NCBI GenBank assembly: GCA_002292375.1
Contig: DBBV01000012.1
Coordinates: forward strand, 10,699-74,698
Origin: Methylococcaceae bacterium UBA975
GTDB taxonomy: Bacteria > Pseudomonadota > Gammaproteobacteria > Methylococcales > Cycloclasticaceae
Length of the DNA stretch: 64,000 bases
Reading direction: 5' to 3'
Shown: in pieces, positions 35,624 to 45,154 of the stretch
Layout: every line of letters begins with the position of its first letter
Numbering within the stretch: position 1 is the stretch's first letter
Position numbers and translations under genes: made by a program
Notes under the pieces: model-generated
Databases searched by the model: none
Told to the model about the DNA's origin: nothing
The model's input: only the letters and a program-made list of their open reading frames with translations

Positions 35624-36804
35624 CTAAAGGCGTTTGTATTCTTGGTTCAACTGGCTCGATTGGTGTGAGCACCTTAGATGTTTTAAGGCTTAATAAGGCG
35701 GCTTATTCCGTTCAGGCGCTGACAGCGAATAAAAACATGGATCTCTTGCTGGCGCAATGTATCGAGTTTAAACCTAATTACGCTGTCATACCTGAGCCTG
35801 AGTTGGCTGAAAAACTTAGGAAAAAACTACAACACTCTGACGCTGCCGATACGGTGGTTTTGTCGGGTGAAGATTCGTTAGCGTCGGTTACCGAGCTGCA
35901 ACAGGTAGATATTGTCGTTGCCGCCATAGTAGGCGCTGCTGGCTTGTTACCGACCTTAGCGGCGGCGAATGCAGGTAAGAAACTGTTGCTGGCTAATAAA
36001 GAAGCATTAGTTGTGTCGGGTGATTTGTTGATGTCGGCGGTTAGCAAGAGCGGCGCAACACTTTTGCCATTAGATAGTGAGCATAATGCCTTGTTTCAAT
36101 GTATGCCCGCAGGTTACCGGGCAGGGCAATGTGCTGCCGGTATCAGAAAGTTAATTTTGACCGCGTCGGGCGGGCCGTTTTTGCATACAAATAAAGCGGC
36201 TTTGGCTCAGGTGACTGTTGCCCAAGCCTGTGCGCATCCAAACTGGTCAATGGGTAAAAAGATATCTGTCGATTCGGCGACCATGATGAATAAAGGGTTG
36301 GAAGTTATTGAGGCCAGTTACTTGTTTGATATGCGTGCTGATCAAATTGAGGTGCTCGTGCACCCGCAAAGCATCGTTCATTCGATGGTCGATTATATTG
36401 ATGGGTCTATTTTGGCGCAACTGGGTCAGCCGGATATGCGTACGCCTATCGCGCATGCTTTGGCCTGGCCGGACCGCCAATACAGTGGTGTATCGGCCTT
36501 GGACTTTTTAAGCAATAATCAATTATCATTTGAAGCGCCCAATGACGAGGTCTTTCCCTGTTTAAGGCTGGCTTATAACGCCTTAAAAGAAAAGGGTACT
36601 GCGCCTGCCGTGTTGAATGCTGCCAACGAGGTAGCCGTAGAGGGGTTTTTAAACGAATCTATTCGTTTTGTTGATATCCCCGCGGTTGTTGAAAAAACAT
36701 TGACCAGCGCAAGCATAGTAGCTGCAGATTCTATTCCTGCTGTATTGCAGGCTGACAGCGAGGCGCGTTTGTTAGCGCAGCAATTTATGAGGGCGTATCA
36801 GTGA
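35620..36804 (+). CDS. dxr: 1-deoxy-D-xylulose 5-phosphate reductoisomerase
   Basis: A 394-residue enzyme of the MEP isoprenoid pathway. The NADPH-binding loop GSTGSIG is at residues 9-15, LLANKEALV and LLPLDSEHNALFQ contain the metal and substrate ligands, and the flexible loop HPNWSMGKKISVDSATMMNKGLE is intact. It begins with TTG overlapping the TGA of cdsA (TTGA). The end overlaps rseP by GTGA. Confidence 0.97.
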   Translation: MTKGVCILGSTGSIGVSTLDVLRLNKAAYSVQALTANKNMDLLLAQCIEFKPNYAVIPEPELAEKLRKKLQHSDAADTVVLSGEDSLASVTELQQVDIVVAAIVGAAGLLPTLAAANAGKKLLLANKEALVVSGDLLMSAVSKSGATLLPLDSEHNALFQCMPAGYRAGQCAAGIRKLILTASGGPFLHTNKAALAQVTVAQACAHPNWSMGKKISVDSATMMNKGLEVIEASYLFDMRADQIEVLVHPQSIVHSMVDYIDGSILAQLGQPDMRTPIAHALAWPDRQYSGVSALDFLSNNQLSFEAPNDEVFPCLRLAYNALKEKGTAPAVLNAANEVAVEGFLNESIRFVDIPAVVEKTLTSASIVAADSIPAVLQADSEARLLAQQFMRAYQ

Positions 36805-38159
36805 CATTATTGATTTCGATAGCCGCATTTATTGTAGCCCTCGGTATTTTGGTGACCGTCCACGAATTCGGTCATTTTTGGGTGGCTAGACGCTGCGGTG
36901 TGAAAGTGCTTCGTTTCTCGGTAGGTTTCGGTAAGCCGTTATTTTCATTCAACCGCCCTAACGACCCAACGGATTATGTCATAGCAGGTATTCCTTTGGG
37001 TGGTTACGTAAAAATGCTAGACGAAGCCGAAGGAAACGTGGCTGATGATGAGAAACACTTGGCGTTTAATAACAAACCATTGTGGAGCCGGTTTTTAATT
37101 GTTTTAGCGGGTCCCGTCTTTAATTTGGCCTTTGCTTTGTTTGCTTTTTGGTTGATTTTAATCATTGGCGAGAGCGGTTTAAAGCCGGTGATAGGTAAAT
37201 TAAGTGATACGGGGATAGCTGCCCACGCTGGACTTGAGGTGGGAGATGAGATTGTAGCAATTAATGATCGCCATACGGTCATTTGGCGGGTTACGGCAGG
37301 GCTCATGGCCAGTGAGTTGTTAGATAGTGGGTCGGTGACACTGAGCGTCAAAAAAAGTGACGGCCGTCAGGACAAGGTTCAGTTGGTTTTACCGTTAGAT
37401 AATCAGTTCGAGCCCAATGATATTTTAACCCAAATTGGCATCAGCCCCTTATTGCCATTACTAGCACCACGAATAGGTGATGTGATGAATGGTGAGCCTG
37501 GCGATGTGGCTGGTTTAAGGCGCGGCGACCTTATTTTATCTGTTAATCAGCAAGCAATAGATACTTGGGGGGAATGGGTTGAGTTAACACGATCAAGTCC
37601 CAATGCAGCCATGTGGGTTGAGTTGTTAAGAAAGGGGAATTTACTGAACCTAACGGTGACACCAAAAGCAGTGATGGATGAAGAGCTGAGCATTGGTCGG
37701 ATTGGTGTTTCGCCATTGATTGACCCATCCATCAATCAGCGCTTTTATGCGACTTATTCATTAGGTCTCTTGCCAGCACTAGGTGAAGCGGCGATACAAA
37801 CGATGAGCTATTCGGTGTTAACGGTCAAGATGATTGGCCGCATGTTAATCGGTGATGCGTCAATACAAAATTTAAGTGGCCCAATAAGTTTGGCACAGTA
37901 TGCGGGGCAAACGGCGTCGATTGGTTTGGTGTCGTTTTTAAAGTTTCTCGCCTTTGTTAGTGTGAGCCTAGGCGTGATCAACTTATTGCCAATTCCGATG
38001 CTCGACGGCGGGCATTTGTTTTTCTATTTAATAGAGGCGATTAAAGGTCGGCCAGTATCAGACAAAGCGCAGGCAGTTTTTATGCGAATGGGCATGCTAA
38101 TGCTGATTTCGATGATGTTGTTAGCCGTATTTGTCGACCTGGGCCGACTTGTCGGGTAA
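36801..38159 (+). CDS. rseP: Site-2 intramembrane metalloprotease RseP
   Basis: A 452-residue membrane protease that cleaves anti-sigma factor RseA and signal-peptide remnants. The zinc site is H21-E22-F-G-H25 in the first membrane helix, and the third ligand is D402 in LDGGH of the C-terminal helix. Two PDZ domains lie between (roughly residues 120-210 and 220-300), each with a GLxxGDxI-type motif. The GTG start overlaps the dxr stop. It precedes bamA, linking envelope stress response and outer-membrane assembly. Confidence 0.96.
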   Translation: MTLLISIAAFIVALGILVTVHEFGHFWVARRCGVKVLRFSVGFGKPLFSFNRPNDPTDYVIAGIPLGGYVKMLDEAEGNVADDEKHLAFNNKPLWSRFLIVLAGPVFNLAFALFAFWLILIIGESGLKPVIGKLSDTGIAAHAGLEVGDEIVAINDRHTVIWRVTAGLMASELLDSGSVTLSVKKSDGRQDKVQLVLPLDNQFEPNDILTQIGISPLLPLLAPRIGDVMNGEPGDVAGLRRGDLILSVNQQAIDTWGEWVELTRSSPNAAMWVELLRKGNLLNLTVTPKAVMDEELSIGRIGVSPLIDPSINQRFYATYSLGLLPALGEAAIQTMSYSVLTVKMIGRMLIGDASIQNLSGPISLAQYAGQTASIGLVSFLKFLAFVSVSLGVINLLPIPMLDGGHLFFYLIEAIKGRPVSDKAQAVFMRMGMLMLISMMLLAVFVDLGRLVG

Positions 38160-38174
38160 ATAAAAAAATACGTA

Positions 38175-38203
38175 TTGAGTCGCGTAACGGTTTTATCTAT
38201 ACT
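38175..38203 (+). promoter_or_regulatory. Internal sigma70 promoter for bamA-skp-lpx genes
   Basis: TTGAGT (38175-38180), a 17-bp spacer and TATACT (38198-38203). It lies between rseP and the GTG at 38241 that starts the signal peptide of BamA. The first TTG of the long open frame is therefore the -35 box and not a start codon. Confidence 0.65.
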
Positions 38204-38240
38204 GGCTCGAAACCACATAACAGAATACAAAAAAAATATT

Positions 38241-40550
38241 GTGATAAATCAAATCAAACACGTTTTCGCAGCCGCTTCTCTAGTGGTGTTACTGCTCACA
38301 TCGGCACAGTTGATTGCTGCTGAGCCGTTTGTTATTAAAGATATCCGTGTTAACGGTTTGCAACGTATTACAGCAGGCGCTGTTTTCAATGGGATTACAA
38401 CAAAAGTAGGCGACTTGTTTGGTGATGAGCATTCTGAAGATGTCATCAGAGAGCTTTTCCAAATGGGCTTTTTTAGTGATGTTAATATTGATCGTAGCAA
38501 CGATACTTTAATTATTAATGTAAAAGAACGCCCAGCGATTACCTCGATAGATATTGAAGGTAACGATGATATTGAAACGGAAAAATTACTCGAAGCGTTT
38601 AAAGATGTCGGGATGGCCGTGGGTCGGGTATTTAACCCATTGGTACTCGATAAGGTTAAAAACGAACTGTTACAACAATATTATAATAACGGCAAATACT
38701 CTGCTGTAGTTGAAAGTAAGGTCACCACGTTAGAACGTAACCGTGTGGCGGTATTGATTTCGGTGGTTGAGGGGTCTGCGGCGACCATTAAAAAAATTAA
38801 TATTGTCGGAAATAAGGCCTTTACGGATGAAGATGTGTTGGATGACTTTGAGCTAACGGGACCTACGTTATTTTCTTTTTATACCAACAGTAATCAATAT
38901 TCTAAGCAAAAACTGTCTGCTGATTTGGAGCGGTTAAACTCATTTTATCAAGATCGTGGTTATATAAATTTTAAGGTCGAGTCAACTCAGGTATCGATCA
39001 GTCCCGATAAAAACGGCATCTACGTGACGATTAATGTATCAGAAGGTAAGGTCCATACTGTCAGCGAAGTTAAGCTAGCGGGCGAACTGATTTTAGCGCC
39101 CGATAAATTGATTCCTTATGTCATCGTACAACCGGGTGATACCTTTTCAAGGAAAAAAGCGACGCAAACATCAGAAAACATCTCAACCATTTTAGGACAT
39201 GAAGGCTACTCATTTGCCAACGTCAATATGATCCCTGAGATTGATGATGAAACAGCGACGGTAAAAGTAACTTTTTTTGTTGATCCGGGTAAGCGTGTCT
39301 ATGTACGACGTGTACTAATGGAAGGCAATACCAAGACACGTGATGAAGTGCTAAGGCGCGAAGTAAGACAAATGGAAGCAGCGCCCATTTCAACCCTTGA
39401 AGTGGAGCGTTCAAAATCACGTTTATCACGTTTGGGCCACTTTGATGAGGTCGATGTGGAGACCCCTGCTGTGCCAGGTACAACGGATCAAGTTGATGTG
39501 AAATACACGGTGAAGGAAAAGTCGTCAGGTAATATTTTAGCTGGTGCCGGTTTTTCTCAGTCACAAGGTTTAGTGTTGAACGCAAGCATCAGCCAAAACA
39601 ACTTTTTAGGTACGGGTAAACGGATGAGTGCGAGCTTTAATAATAGCTCGGTTAATACCATTTATAGCTTGGGTTATACCAATCCGTATTACACGATTGA
39701 TGGCATCAGTCGTGGCTTTAATGTTAGCTATAGAACCACCGATTCGGATGAGTATAACACCGCTTCCTATAAGTCTGAGTCCTTCAATACAGGGGTTAAC
39801 TTTGGCTTACCGCTTAATGAAAATGATAAGATTGGTTTAGGTCTTGATATAGAGTTTACCTCGCTCGATATCGGTGGCAGTTATTTAAGTTACCCTGAAG
39901 GTTTTAGTCAGATTCTTGATTTCATCAATAAAAATGGTGATTCCTATACGAATTTAAAGGCTTCTGCAGTTTGGGGTACGGATACTAGGGATAGAGCTGT
40001 GTTTGCGACACGCGGTGGTTCAAAGCGTTTGTCGGGTGTGATCACCGTACCGGGTTCTGATCTTGAGTTCTATAAAATAAGCTACACTCAAAAACAATAC
40101 ATACCTGTTACACGCCATACAACCTTATATTTAAACGGTGAATTTGGTTATGGCGACTCGTATGGTGACGCAGAAGCATTACCCTTCTTCGAAAACTATT
40201 ATGCTGGCGGTAAAGGATCAGTACGTGGTTTTAACGACAATACCCTAGGCCCAAAGGATGGGTTTAATGACCCCATAGGTGGTAGTGTTAAATTGGTTGG
40301 TAATGCCGAGTTTATTTTCCCTGTTCCGTTCATGGAAGACAGTAATACAGTAAGATTGAGTACCTTTGTCGATGCGGGTAATGTATACGACGATGAAATC
40401 GATGTCGGTGAGTTGAAATATTCAGTGGGTGTCTCTGCCAAATGGTTGTCACCATTCGGTGCGTTAGCTTTTAGTTTGGCGCAACCACTGAACGATGATG
40501 AAAATGATGAAGTTCAAACCTTCCAGTTCTCTTTTGGTTCTGGTATTTAA
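38241..40550 (+). CDS. bamA: Outer membrane protein assembly factor BamA
   Basis: A 769-residue protein. The signal peptide INQIKHVFAAASLVVLLLTS ends before AEPFVIKDIRVNGLQR, the start of the first of five POTRA domains. The C-terminal half is a 16-strand beta-barrel with the lid-loop motif VRGF near residue 657 and a terminal aromatic-rich strand ending FQFSFGSGI. The frame is open back to a TTG at 38175, but those 22 residues precede a normal signal peptide and overlie a promoter, so the GTG at 38241 is chosen. No good ribosome-binding site is seen. It folds beta-barrel proteins into the outer membrane. Confidence 0.95.
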   Translation: MINQIKHVFAAASLVVLLLTSAQLIAAEPFVIKDIRVNGLQRITAGAVFNGITTKVGDLFGDEHSEDVIRELFQMGFFSDVNIDRSNDTLIINVKERPAITSIDIEGNDDIETEKLLEAFKDVGMAVGRVFNPLVLDKVKNELLQQYYNNGKYSAVVESKVTTLERNRVAVLISVVEGSAATIKKINIVGNKAFTDEDVLDDFELTGPTLFSFYTNSNQYSKQKLSADLERLNSFYQDRGYINFKVESTQVSISPDKNGIYVTINVSEGKVHTVSEVKLAGELILAPDKLIPYVIVQPGDTFSRKKATQTSENISTILGHEGYSFANVNMIPEIDDETATVKVTFFVDPGKRVYVRRVLMEGNTKTRDEVLRREVRQMEAAPISTLEVERSKSRLSRLGHFDEVDVETPAVPGTTDQVDVKYTVKEKSSGNILAGAGFSQSQGLVLNASISQNNFLGTGKRMSASFNNSSVNTIYSLGYTNPYYTIDGISRGFNVSYRTTDSDEYNTASYKSESFNTGVNFGLPLNENDKIGLGLDIEFTSLDIGGSYLSYPEGFSQILDFINKNGDSYTNLKASAVWGTDTRDRAVFATRGGSKRLSGVITVPGSDLEFYKISYTQKQYIPVTRHTTLYLNGEFGYGDSYGDAEALPFFENYYAGGKGSVRGFNDNTLGPKDGFNDPIGGSVKLVGNAEFIFPVPFMEDSNTVRLSTFVDAGNVYDDEIDVGELKYSVGVSAKWLSPFGALAFSLAQPLNDDENDEVQTFQFSFGSGI

Positions 40551-40578
40551 TATAAGTAAATAGAGTAGGAGAAGTACA

Positions 40579-41085
40579 TTGAAAATTTTTAACCAAATCC
40601 TTGTGGCTGGTGTTGTTAGCATGACCTTAGTTGCTACCGTGCAGGCTGCTGATATTAAGGTGGGTTTTGTAAACGTAGCACGAATTTTAGAAAAGGCACC
40701 GCAAGCAGAAAAAGCTAAAGTCGCCTTGGAAAAAGAATTTTCACCTAGAAATAACCGTTTATTAGCGAGTCAGAAAGAAATTAAAAAATTAGATGAAAAG
40801 ATCGCTCGAGACGTTAAATTAATGAGTGAAGCCGAAGCGCGTAAGTTACAACGTGACGTGTTAGAAAAAAAGCGCGATCTTAAGCGTGATCAAGAAGAAT
40901 TTAGAGAGGACTTCAATTTAAGACGAAATGAAGAACTTGGAAAATTGCAACGTCTGGTTTTTGAGGCGATAAAAGGTTTATCTGACGCCGAAAAGTATGA
41001 CTTAGTACTGCATGATGGTGTCGTATTTGCCAGTGATAGTGTGGATATAACCGATAAGGTTCAAAAGCGCTTATCAACACAATAA
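40579..41085 (+). CDS. skp: Periplasmic chaperone Skp (OmpH)
   Basis: A 168-residue protein starting with TTG, with an AGGAG site 7 bases upstream. A signal peptide of about 23 residues ends QAADIKVGFVNVARIL. A long charged helical region (roughly residues 45-120) forms the tentacle coiled coil expected of Skp. It binds unfolded outer-membrane proteins on the way to BamA, encoded just upstream. Confidence 0.94.
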   Translation: MKIFNQILVAGVVSMTLVATVQAADIKVGFVNVARILEKAPQAEKAKVALEKEFSPRNNRLLASQKEIKKLDEKIARDVKLMSEAEARKLQRDVLEKKRDLKRDQEEFREDFNLRRNEELGKLQRLVFEAIKGLSDAEKYDLVLHDGVVFASDSVDITDKVQKRLSTQ

Positions 41086-41107
41086 ACTAGGGTACTGGTG
41101 TTCTTGG

Positions 41108-42133
41108 GTGGCCATTAGTCTGAATCAACTTGCTAGGGAACTAGACGCACAATTAGTTGGCGACCCTAATCATCAGATAGATGCTTGTGCTAATTTAGAT
41201 GCGGCAAAAAGTAACCAGCTGTCATTTATTTACAATAAAAAATACGTACCGGCCTTAAAAGAAACCCAGGCCGGGGTAGTTATCGTATCGCCAGCATTTG
41301 CATCGGATTGTGTGGGTAACGCATTGGTTGTAAGTAACCCCTATTTGGCCTATGCCAAAGCGGCTGCATTAATCTATCAAGTTGAGAAAAAACCAGCAAG
41401 CATTCATCCTACTGCCGTATTAGGCAATGATTGTAGTGTGTCTAATGATTGTACGATTGCTGCTAATGTCGTAATTGGCGATCGTGTGACACTTCAAGAG
41501 GGCTGCAGTGTGGGGCCTGGTTGTTTCATTGATGATGATGTGGTGATTGGCAAAAATAGCCGCTTAGTGTCAAATGTGACGCTCTCTAAGGGAACAATAC
41601 TTGGCGAGAATAACATCATCCATGCCAGTGCTGTTATTGGCAGTGATGGTTTTGGCTATGCACCTCAGGACAATAAACAAGGCTGGTTTAAGATCCCTCA
41701 ACTGGGCCGAGTGGTCATGGGTGATGATGTTGAAATTGGCGCAAATACGTGCATTGATTGTGGCGCTTTAGGGGATACAGTTATTGGTAACGGGGTGAAA
41801 ATAGATAACCTTGTGCAGATAGCGCATAACGTGCAAATTGGAGATCATACGGCCATTGCCGCGTGTACCGGGATTGCAGGTAGCACTAAAATAGGGGCGC
41901 ACTGCACCTTGGCAGGCGGTGTCGGTCTTGTTGGGCATATAAGTATTGCCGATGGTGTTCATATTACCGGTATGACGATGGTCACCCATTCCATAAAAGA
42001 AGCGGGGGCTTATTCATCTGGGACACCGTTCCAAAGCAATGGGGATTGGCTTAAAAACGCCGTTCGTTTTAAACAGTTAGACACATTGAGCAAAAAAATT
42101 AATAAATTAATAAAATCTCAAAAGGAATCGTGA
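41108..42133 (+). CDS. lpxD: UDP-3-O-(3-hydroxyacyl)glucosamine N-acyltransferase
   Basis: A 341-residue hexapeptide-repeat enzyme of lipid A synthesis. The N-terminal uridine-binding domain covers residues 1-100, and left-handed beta-helix repeats ([LIV]GxxxxI type) follow. The catalytic His is H240 in VQIAHNVQIGDHTAI. It starts with GTG. The stop overlaps the region of the fabZ start, keeping lpxD-fabZ-lpxA-lpxB in the classic order. Confidence 0.96.
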   Translation: MAISLNQLARELDAQLVGDPNHQIDACANLDAAKSNQLSFIYNKKYVPALKETQAGVVIVSPAFASDCVGNALVVSNPYLAYAKAAALIYQVEKKPASIHPTAVLGNDCSVSNDCTIAANVVIGDRVTLQEGCSVGPGCFIDDDVVIGKNSRLVSNVTLSKGTILGENNIIHASAVIGSDGFGYAPQDNKQGWFKIPQLGRVVMGDDVEIGANTCIDCGALGDTVIGNGVKIDNLVQIAHNVQIGDHTAIAACTGIAGSTKIGAHCTLAGGVGLVGHISIADGVHITGMTMVTHSIKEAGAYSSGTPFQSNGDWLKNAVRFKQLDTLSKKINKLIKSQKES

Positions 42134-42582
42134 TGCCTATTAATGATGTTAGACAAGTAATGGAGTTTTTGCCGCACCGCTATCCTTTTTTGATGATTGA
42201 TAAAATTGTTGAATTTGAACCGGGCAAACGTCTATTGGCGCTTAAAAATATCACCTATAATGAACCTCAGTTCACTGGCCATTTCCCACATAATCCGATT
42301 ATGCCCGGTGTTTTGATTATCGAGGCGTTGGCACAAGCTGCGGGCTTATTGTCGATGAAAACCTTAACCGAGCGAGGTGAGCCGTTTGGTGAATATTATT
42401 TAGTGGGTATCGATAATGCTCGCTTTAAACGTTCGGCTGTACCCGGTGATCAACTGATGATAGAAGTTCTATTTAAAAAAAATAAAAGAAATATATGGGC
42501 GTTCGAAACATCAGCAACTGTCGATGGTCAATTGATTGTTTCAGCGGATATTATGTGTGCATCTAAGGAATCGACTAAATGA
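42133..42582 (+). CDS. fabZ: 3-hydroxyacyl-[acyl-carrier-protein] dehydratase FabZ
   Basis: A 149-residue hot-dog-fold dehydratase. The active site is H50 in FTGHFPHNPIMPGV and E64 in LIIEALAQAAG. The ATG at 42133 follows AAAGGA by 6 bases and overlaps the last base of the lpxD stop; a GTG one codon upstream is possible. It dehydrates 3-hydroxyacyl-ACP in fatty acid elongation and competes with lpxA and lpxD for that intermediate. Confidence 0.96.
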   Translation: MPINDVRQVMEFLPHRYPFLMIDKIVEFEPGKRLLALKNITYNEPQFTGHFPHNPIMPGVLIIEALAQAAGLLSMKTLTERGEPFGEYYLVGIDNARFKRSAVPGDQLMIEVLFKKNKRNIWAFETSATVDGQLIVSADIMCASKESTK

Positions 42583-43349
42583 TCCACCCGAGTGTAATAA
42601 TTGATCCAAGCGCTACGATTGCTGCAAACGTAAAAATTGGCCCCTATACGGTTATTGGCGCTAATGTAACGATTGGTTCAGGAACGGTTATTGGTTCTCA
42701 TGTCTGCATCAACGGCACCACGACGATTGGTAAAAACAATCGGATTTATCAATTTTCATCCATTGGCGAGGACCCGCAAGATAAAAAGTACCATGGTGAG
42801 CCATCGTTTTTGGAAATTGGTGACAATAATGAAATACGTGAGTTCACTACGATTCATCGCGGGACGCCAGAAGATAACAACCTAACCTCTATTGGTAATA
42901 ACAACCTATTTATGGCGTATACGCATGTCGCCCATGATTGTGTTATTAAAAATGACGTTATTTTAGCGAATGCCGCTTCCTTAGGCGGTCACGTACACCT
43001 TGCGTCCAACGTAATACTGGGGGGCTTTTCAATCGTTCACCAATTTTGTCAGCTAGGGGACTATTGTTTCTCGGCAATGGGTAGCGCGATTACTAAAGAT
43101 GTGCCGCCCTTTGTTATGGTTGGCGGACGTCCCACAAAGCCGCACGGTATTAATTCAGTTGGATTGGAACGGCGCGGTTTTACAAAAGCCACGCTGTTGC
43201 AAATTAAGCGCGCCTATAAAATCTTATATAAGTCCGGTTTAAAATTATCAGAAGCGACGATGCAGTTAAAAGAGTTGGCCGAAAAAGAACCTGAACTGCA
43301 GATTTTGGTCGATTTTTTAGCTAAATCTAACCGAAGCATCTTACGCTAA
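42579..43349 (+). CDS. lpxA: Acyl-[ACP]-UDP-N-acetylglucosamine O-acyltransferase
   Basis: A 256-residue hexapeptide-repeat enzyme, the first committed step of lipid A synthesis. The left-handed helix repeats run to about residue 190, and the catalytic His is H119 in THVAHDCVI. Motifs SIGEDPQDKKYHGE and the C-terminal helical domain with GLERRGFT are typical. The ATG overlaps the fabZ TGA. Confidence 0.97.
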   Translation: MIHPSVIIDPSATIAANVKIGPYTVIGANVTIGSGTVIGSHVCINGTTTIGKNNRIYQFSSIGEDPQDKKYHGEPSFLEIGDNNEIREFTTIHRGTPEDNNLTSIGNNNLFMAYTHVAHDCVIKNDVILANAASLGGHVHLASNVILGGFSIVHQFCQLGDYCFSAMGSAITKDVPPFVMVGGRPTKPHGINSVGLERRGFTKATLLQIKRAYKILYKSGLKLSEATMQLKELAEKEPELQILVDFLAKSNRSILR

Positions 43350-43415
43350 AAAAATAGCGGGCCATGATCCGTTTTATGGCGGCTAGCTTTGACTCAATAG
43401 TACGCGGTTAACCTT

Positions 43416-44585
43416 ATGCCCACAGACATAGACAGTCCTATTAAAATAATGATGGTCGCTGGGGAACACTCTGGTGATATCTTGGCTGCAGGTTTAATTA
43501 AGCAATTAAAAAAACGTTACCCACAGGCATCCTTTACAGGGATTGGTGGTCCACGGATGATGGAAGAAGGGTTTGAGTCTTTATACCCGATGTCAAAATT
43601 ATCAGTATTCGGTTTGTTTGAAGTCATTAAGCATTTACCCGAGCTACTCATGATCAGATGGCAGTTAAAAAAACACCTTATTCAGCAACGGCCGGATGTT
43701 TTTATTGGTATTGATGCCCCTGATTTTAATTTAAAACTAGAACGAGACCTGCATCAAAAAGGCATCAAAACAGTACATTATGTCAGCCCAACCGTATGGG
43801 CCTGGCGACCTAAACGAATTAAGAAATTGATTGGTTCGCTTAATGCGCTACTGTGTATTTTTCCGTTTGAAGAACGCTACTTCGCCAATACACAAGTGCC
43901 TGCTTATTTTGTTGGCCACCCATTAGCCGACCAATTTAAAGTCATGCTGAGCACTGAGTCAGCTAGAAATAAATTAGATATGGCGCCTGATGAATGCGTA
44001 TTAACACTGATGCCAGGTAGCCGCTTAGGTGAAATTAACCGCCATAGTTTATTGTTTATTAAAGCGGCTCAACGCTGTGCAAATAAAATTCCAGGTCTAA
44101 AGATATTGGTACCCATGGCCGACCAAGCTTGCAAAAACGTGTTTGAAAAAATTTACATTGAGTCAGGTATTAAATTGGACTTAACGGTAAAAATACTGGA
44201 TTCTAAAATAATGATATCGGCGTCAAATTATGTACTAACTGCGTCAGGTACAGCGACTTTGGAAGTGTTACTGGCTAAAAAACCGATGGTAGTTGCGTAC
44301 AAACTATCACCTTTAACGGCATGGGTAATAACGACTTTCCAGTTATTAAAAACGCCCTTTGTATCAATGCCCAATTTAATCGCCAATAAAGCGGTGGTTA
44401 AAGAGTTTTTGCTTGATAAAGCGACGGATACAGCATTGGCTGATGAGTTAATACAATTACACCAGCAGCCAGCAAGGGTGAACGCGATGGTCAGCGAATT
44501 TATGGTAATGAAAGATGACTTAACACGCGATGCTGACACACAGGCAGCAAAAATCGTCTCAACCCTGATTGAGGGGACGGTTTGA
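43416..44585 (+). CDS. lpxB: Lipid-A-disaccharide synthase
   Basis: A 389-residue GT-B glycosyltransferase joining UDP-diacylglucosamine and lipid X. Visible blocks are MMVAGEHSGDILAAGLI, GIGGPRM, GIDAPDFN, VSPTVWAWRPKR, LMPGSRLGEI and ASGTATLEVLL. It starts 66 bp after lpxA and ends in a TTGA overlap with rnhB. Confidence 0.96.
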   Translation: MPTDIDSPIKIMMVAGEHSGDILAAGLIKQLKKRYPQASFTGIGGPRMMEEGFESLYPMSKLSVFGLFEVIKHLPELLMIRWQLKKHLIQQRPDVFIGIDAPDFNLKLERDLHQKGIKTVHYVSPTVWAWRPKRIKKLIGSLNALLCIFPFEERYFANTQVPAYFVGHPLADQFKVMLSTESARNKLDMAPDECVLTLMPGSRLGEINRHSLLFIKAAQRCANKIPGLKILVPMADQACKNVFEKIYIESGIKLDLTVKILDSKIMISASNYVLTASGTATLEVLLAKKPMVVAYKLSPLTAWVITTFQLLKTPFVSMPNLIANKAVVKEFLLDKATDTALADELIQLHQQPARVNAMVSEFMVMKDDLTRDADTQAAKIVSTLIEGTV

Positions 44586-45154
44586 AATTGACTTCCGTCA
44601 TCGTAGGGATTGATGAAGTAGGACGTGGCTGTATTGCTGGTCCAGTGGTAGCGGCTGCCGTTATTTTAAATCCTAATGTGCCGATTCCAGGCTTAATGGA
44701 TTCAAAAAAACTGAGCGAAAACAAACGAAATGTATTATCAGCACTAATAATTGAACACGCTTTAGATTGGTCAATTGGTCGTGCTGAGGTGTTGGAGATC
44801 GATCAAATTAATATTTTACAGGCCAGCTTATTGGCTATGCAGCGTGCTTTTAACGGGCTAACGACCAAGGCTAATTTGGCAAAAGTCGATGGTACGTTTT
44901 ACCCTAAAATAAACATACCAGGTGAGTGTATAAAAGGGGGTGACGCCCTTATTGAGCAAATCTCTGCTGCTTCTATTATTGCTAAGGTCTACCGGGATCA
45001 ACATATGTTGCTTCTGGATAAGTTGTACACGGGCTATGGTTTGGCCAAACATAAAGGCTACCCAACAGTGGAACATAAAAAGAATTTGCACGCGAAAGGT
45101 ATCTGCTCAATATATCGACGCTCATTTGCGCCTGTTAAAGGGTTATTAGCATGA
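44582..45154 (+). CDS. rnhB: Ribonuclease HII
   Basis: A 190-residue enzyme cleaving RNA in RNA-DNA hybrids. The N-terminal signature GIDEVGRGCIAGPVVAAAV provides the first Asp-Glu of the DEDD site, MDSKKLSENKR follows, and ASIIAKVYRDQHM carries later active-site residues. It starts at a TTG overlapping the lpxB stop. The end overlaps dnaE by ATGA. Confidence 0.96.
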   Translation: MKLTSVIVGIDEVGRGCIAGPVVAAAVILNPNVPIPGLMDSKKLSENKRNVLSALIIEHALDWSIGRAEVLEIDQINILQASLLAMQRAFNGLTTKANLAKVDGTFYPKINIPGECIKGGDALIEQISAASIIAKVYRDQHMLLLDKLYTGYGLAKHKGYPTVEHKKNLHAKGICSIYRRSFAPVKGLLA

